The notes under the pieces are model-generated. The model was not told where the DNA came from. It was given only the letters and a program-made list of their open reading frames with translations, and did not search any database. From Lysobacteraceae bacterium (GTDB taxonomy: Bacteria > Pseudomonadota > Gammaproteobacteria > Xanthomonadales > Xanthomonadaceae): a stretch of DNA of 6,629 nucleotides. The position numbers were made by a program, and so were the translations under genes. This document shows, one piece after another, positions 5,725 through 6,629 of this stretch (within the stretch, counting starts at the first letter, position 1; each line of letters begins with the position of its first letter). The DNA lies in contig JAGNNB010000170.1 of the NCBI GenBank assembly GCA_017990865.1, positions 1-6,629 on the forward strand. Reading direction: 5' to 3'.

Positions 5725-6629
5725 TCAACCATCGCCGGGCGCGGCCGCTCGGGGCGTCGGCGGCGGGGGCGAGACCCGCTTGAACTGGTTGTACAGCGTC
5801 CCCGCCCGGCCGAGTTCGAGTTTCAAGCGCAACGTCTCCTGGTCGCAGACATACACGTTGCGCATCGCGCGCGCGGTCGAAGCAGGCAACGGTCCGGTCA
5901 CCGAGATGCCGGCGGCGCTGCCGGTCATCGTGCCCTGCGTGCGATGCGTATCCGGGCAAGCGTTGAGGATGCCGTTTTTCGCCGACCAACGCCCGCTGGT
6001 ATTGCCGCTCATGCGGCCGTCGGCGCGCTTGTCGGGGGCGACGATGGTGTTGCGTGCGCCCTCCACCACGTTGGCGAACGTGCGGTCCTCGCTCAACGTC
6101 ATCGTCGTATTCGGCGCCACCTCGGCCACGCGCGCGAAGCCGCGCATCATACGGTTGGCGAATTCGGCCATACCGTCGTTGGTCATGCGCCACGTGCCGA
6201 CCAAACACTGGTCGATTTCGCGCGTCCCCGCGCATTCCTCGCAGGCGACTTCCTTGGTCGCCTGCAATGTCAGATCCACGCTCGACCGCGCGCTCGGCAT
6301 CGCACCGAAACGGAACTGCCGCGCACGGCCGTCCAGCGCATCCACCGTCGGCGGAAACGCGCCCCAGGTGCCGCGCGTGGGTTTGACCGCGTGATGTTCG
6401 GCCGGCGACGCTCGTACCGCCCAGCGCCCGCATTCGAAATTGACGTAACCGCGCCGCAGCACGAACGGCTCCAGCGCGATGCGCTCGGTACGCGTGTCCG
6501 CGAACGTCCAATCGTCGCCGCCCGCAGGCGCCGAACCGATCGACGCACCTTGTCCGTCGCGAATGCGCTGATCCAAATAATCCTGCGCGAACCGCTGCCA
6601 ATCGGCGGCAGGCAAGGCATCGCGCATCG
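5725..6629 (-). CDS. Partial protein with CxVGTW beta-barrel-like domain, unknown function
   Basis: The open frame gives 300 residues from an ATG at 6627 and runs to the window edge, so the 5' end is probably missing: the visible N terminus (MRDALPAADWQRF) is a soluble helix-like segment and not a signal peptide. Residues 38-120 are beta-rich. CEEC (129-132) precedes CLVGTW (141-146), which opens a segment with NTTMTLSEDRTF (173-184), SGRWSAKNG (211-219) and NVYVCDQETLRLK (257-269). This succession (C-x-VGTW, a glycine/asparagine-rich beta region, then YxCxxxxL) resembles lipocalin-like or DUF-type beta-barrel domains in secreted bacterial proteins; that is recollection, not a database result. 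Cysteines at 66, 129, 132, 141, 224 and 261 fit an exported protein. The tail is proline/alanine-rich (286-297). It reads into deoC on the same strand, but 101 bp and the repeat array separate them; I do not assign it to the deo pathway. Confidence 0.7.
   Translation of the reverse strand, partial: MRDALPAADWQRFAQDYLDQRIRDGQGASIGSAPAGGDDWTFADTRTERIALEPFVLRRGYVNFECGRWAVRASPAEHHAVKPTRGTWGAFPPTVDALDGRARQFRFGAMPSARSSVDLTLQATKEVACEECAGTREIDQCLVGTWRMTNDGMAEFANRMMRGFARVAEVAPNTTMTLSEDRTFANVVEGARNTIVAPDKRADGRMSGNTSGRWSAKNGILNACPDTHRTQGTMTGSAAGISVTGPLPASTARAMRNVYVCDQETLRLKLELGRAGTLYNQFKRVSPPPPTPRAAAPGDG

Noticed and set aside
4637..6394. Long plus-strand open frame of 585 codons opposite deoC and the right-edge gene
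   Set aside because: Its translation is arginine/alanine-rich with no recognisable motif, and it lies antisense to genes with intact catalytic motifs. It is a high-GC shadow frame.

Overview
The window is GC-rich, mostly about 65-70% G+C, and carries six protein-coding genes. High GC, secreted hydrolases, and a deo cluster of proteobacterial type suggest a gammaproteobacterium of the Xanthomonadaceae/Lysobacteraceae kind. This is inference from composition and protein similarity; there is no rRNA or marker gene here to confirm it.

Left part (1-2361): a cytoplasmic M14-family zinc carboxypeptidase/aspartoacylase-like enzyme on the minus strand (40-963) is divergent from a secreted class 2 (LipA-like) lipase on the plus strand (1189-2361). 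A 225-bp intergenic region between them contains an 8-bp perfect inverted repeat and a clear Shine-Dalgarno for the lipase.

Middle (2362-2900): a short, markedly AT-richer stretch (about 48% G+C by hand count over the gene) encodes a 127-residue lipoprotein that I cannot assign to a function. It is bracketed by small palindromes: a 14-bp one in front of it, and a hairpin that starts in its stop codon. It looks like a recent acquisition beside core metabolic genes.

Right part (2901-5623, minus strand): a compact deoC-deoB-deoD operon. DeoD phosphorolyses purine (deoxy)ribonucleosides, DeoB converts (deoxy)ribose-1-phosphate to the 5-phosphate, and DeoC cleaves deoxyribose-5-phosphate to acetaldehyde and glyceraldehyde-3-phosphate. 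Together they form a complete route from purine deoxynucleosides to central metabolism. The pyrimidine enzyme deoA, part of the E. coli deoCABD operon, is not in the cluster. The deoC-deoB and deoB-deoD junctions are 20 and 9 bp, and the deoD Shine-Dalgarno overlaps the deoB stop codon, so translational coupling is likely. The 89-101 bp before deoC hold three copies of a 9-bp direct repeat, a candidate sigma70-type promoter built on one of them, and an imperfect hairpin that buries one of the two possible deoC start codons. This is the likely control region and the most interesting non-coding part of the window.

Right edge (5725-6629, minus strand): the C-terminal part of a cysteine-containing protein with a 'CxVGTW' beta-barrel-like domain of unknown function; its 5' end is probably outside the window.

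No tRNA, rRNA, CRISPR array, insertion sequence or phage gene was seen. No clearly novel multi-gene system is visible. The best leads are the deoC leader architecture, the tandem duplication at the deoC/deoB junction, the low-GC lipoprotein island, and a tyrosine-rich insertion in the lipase.
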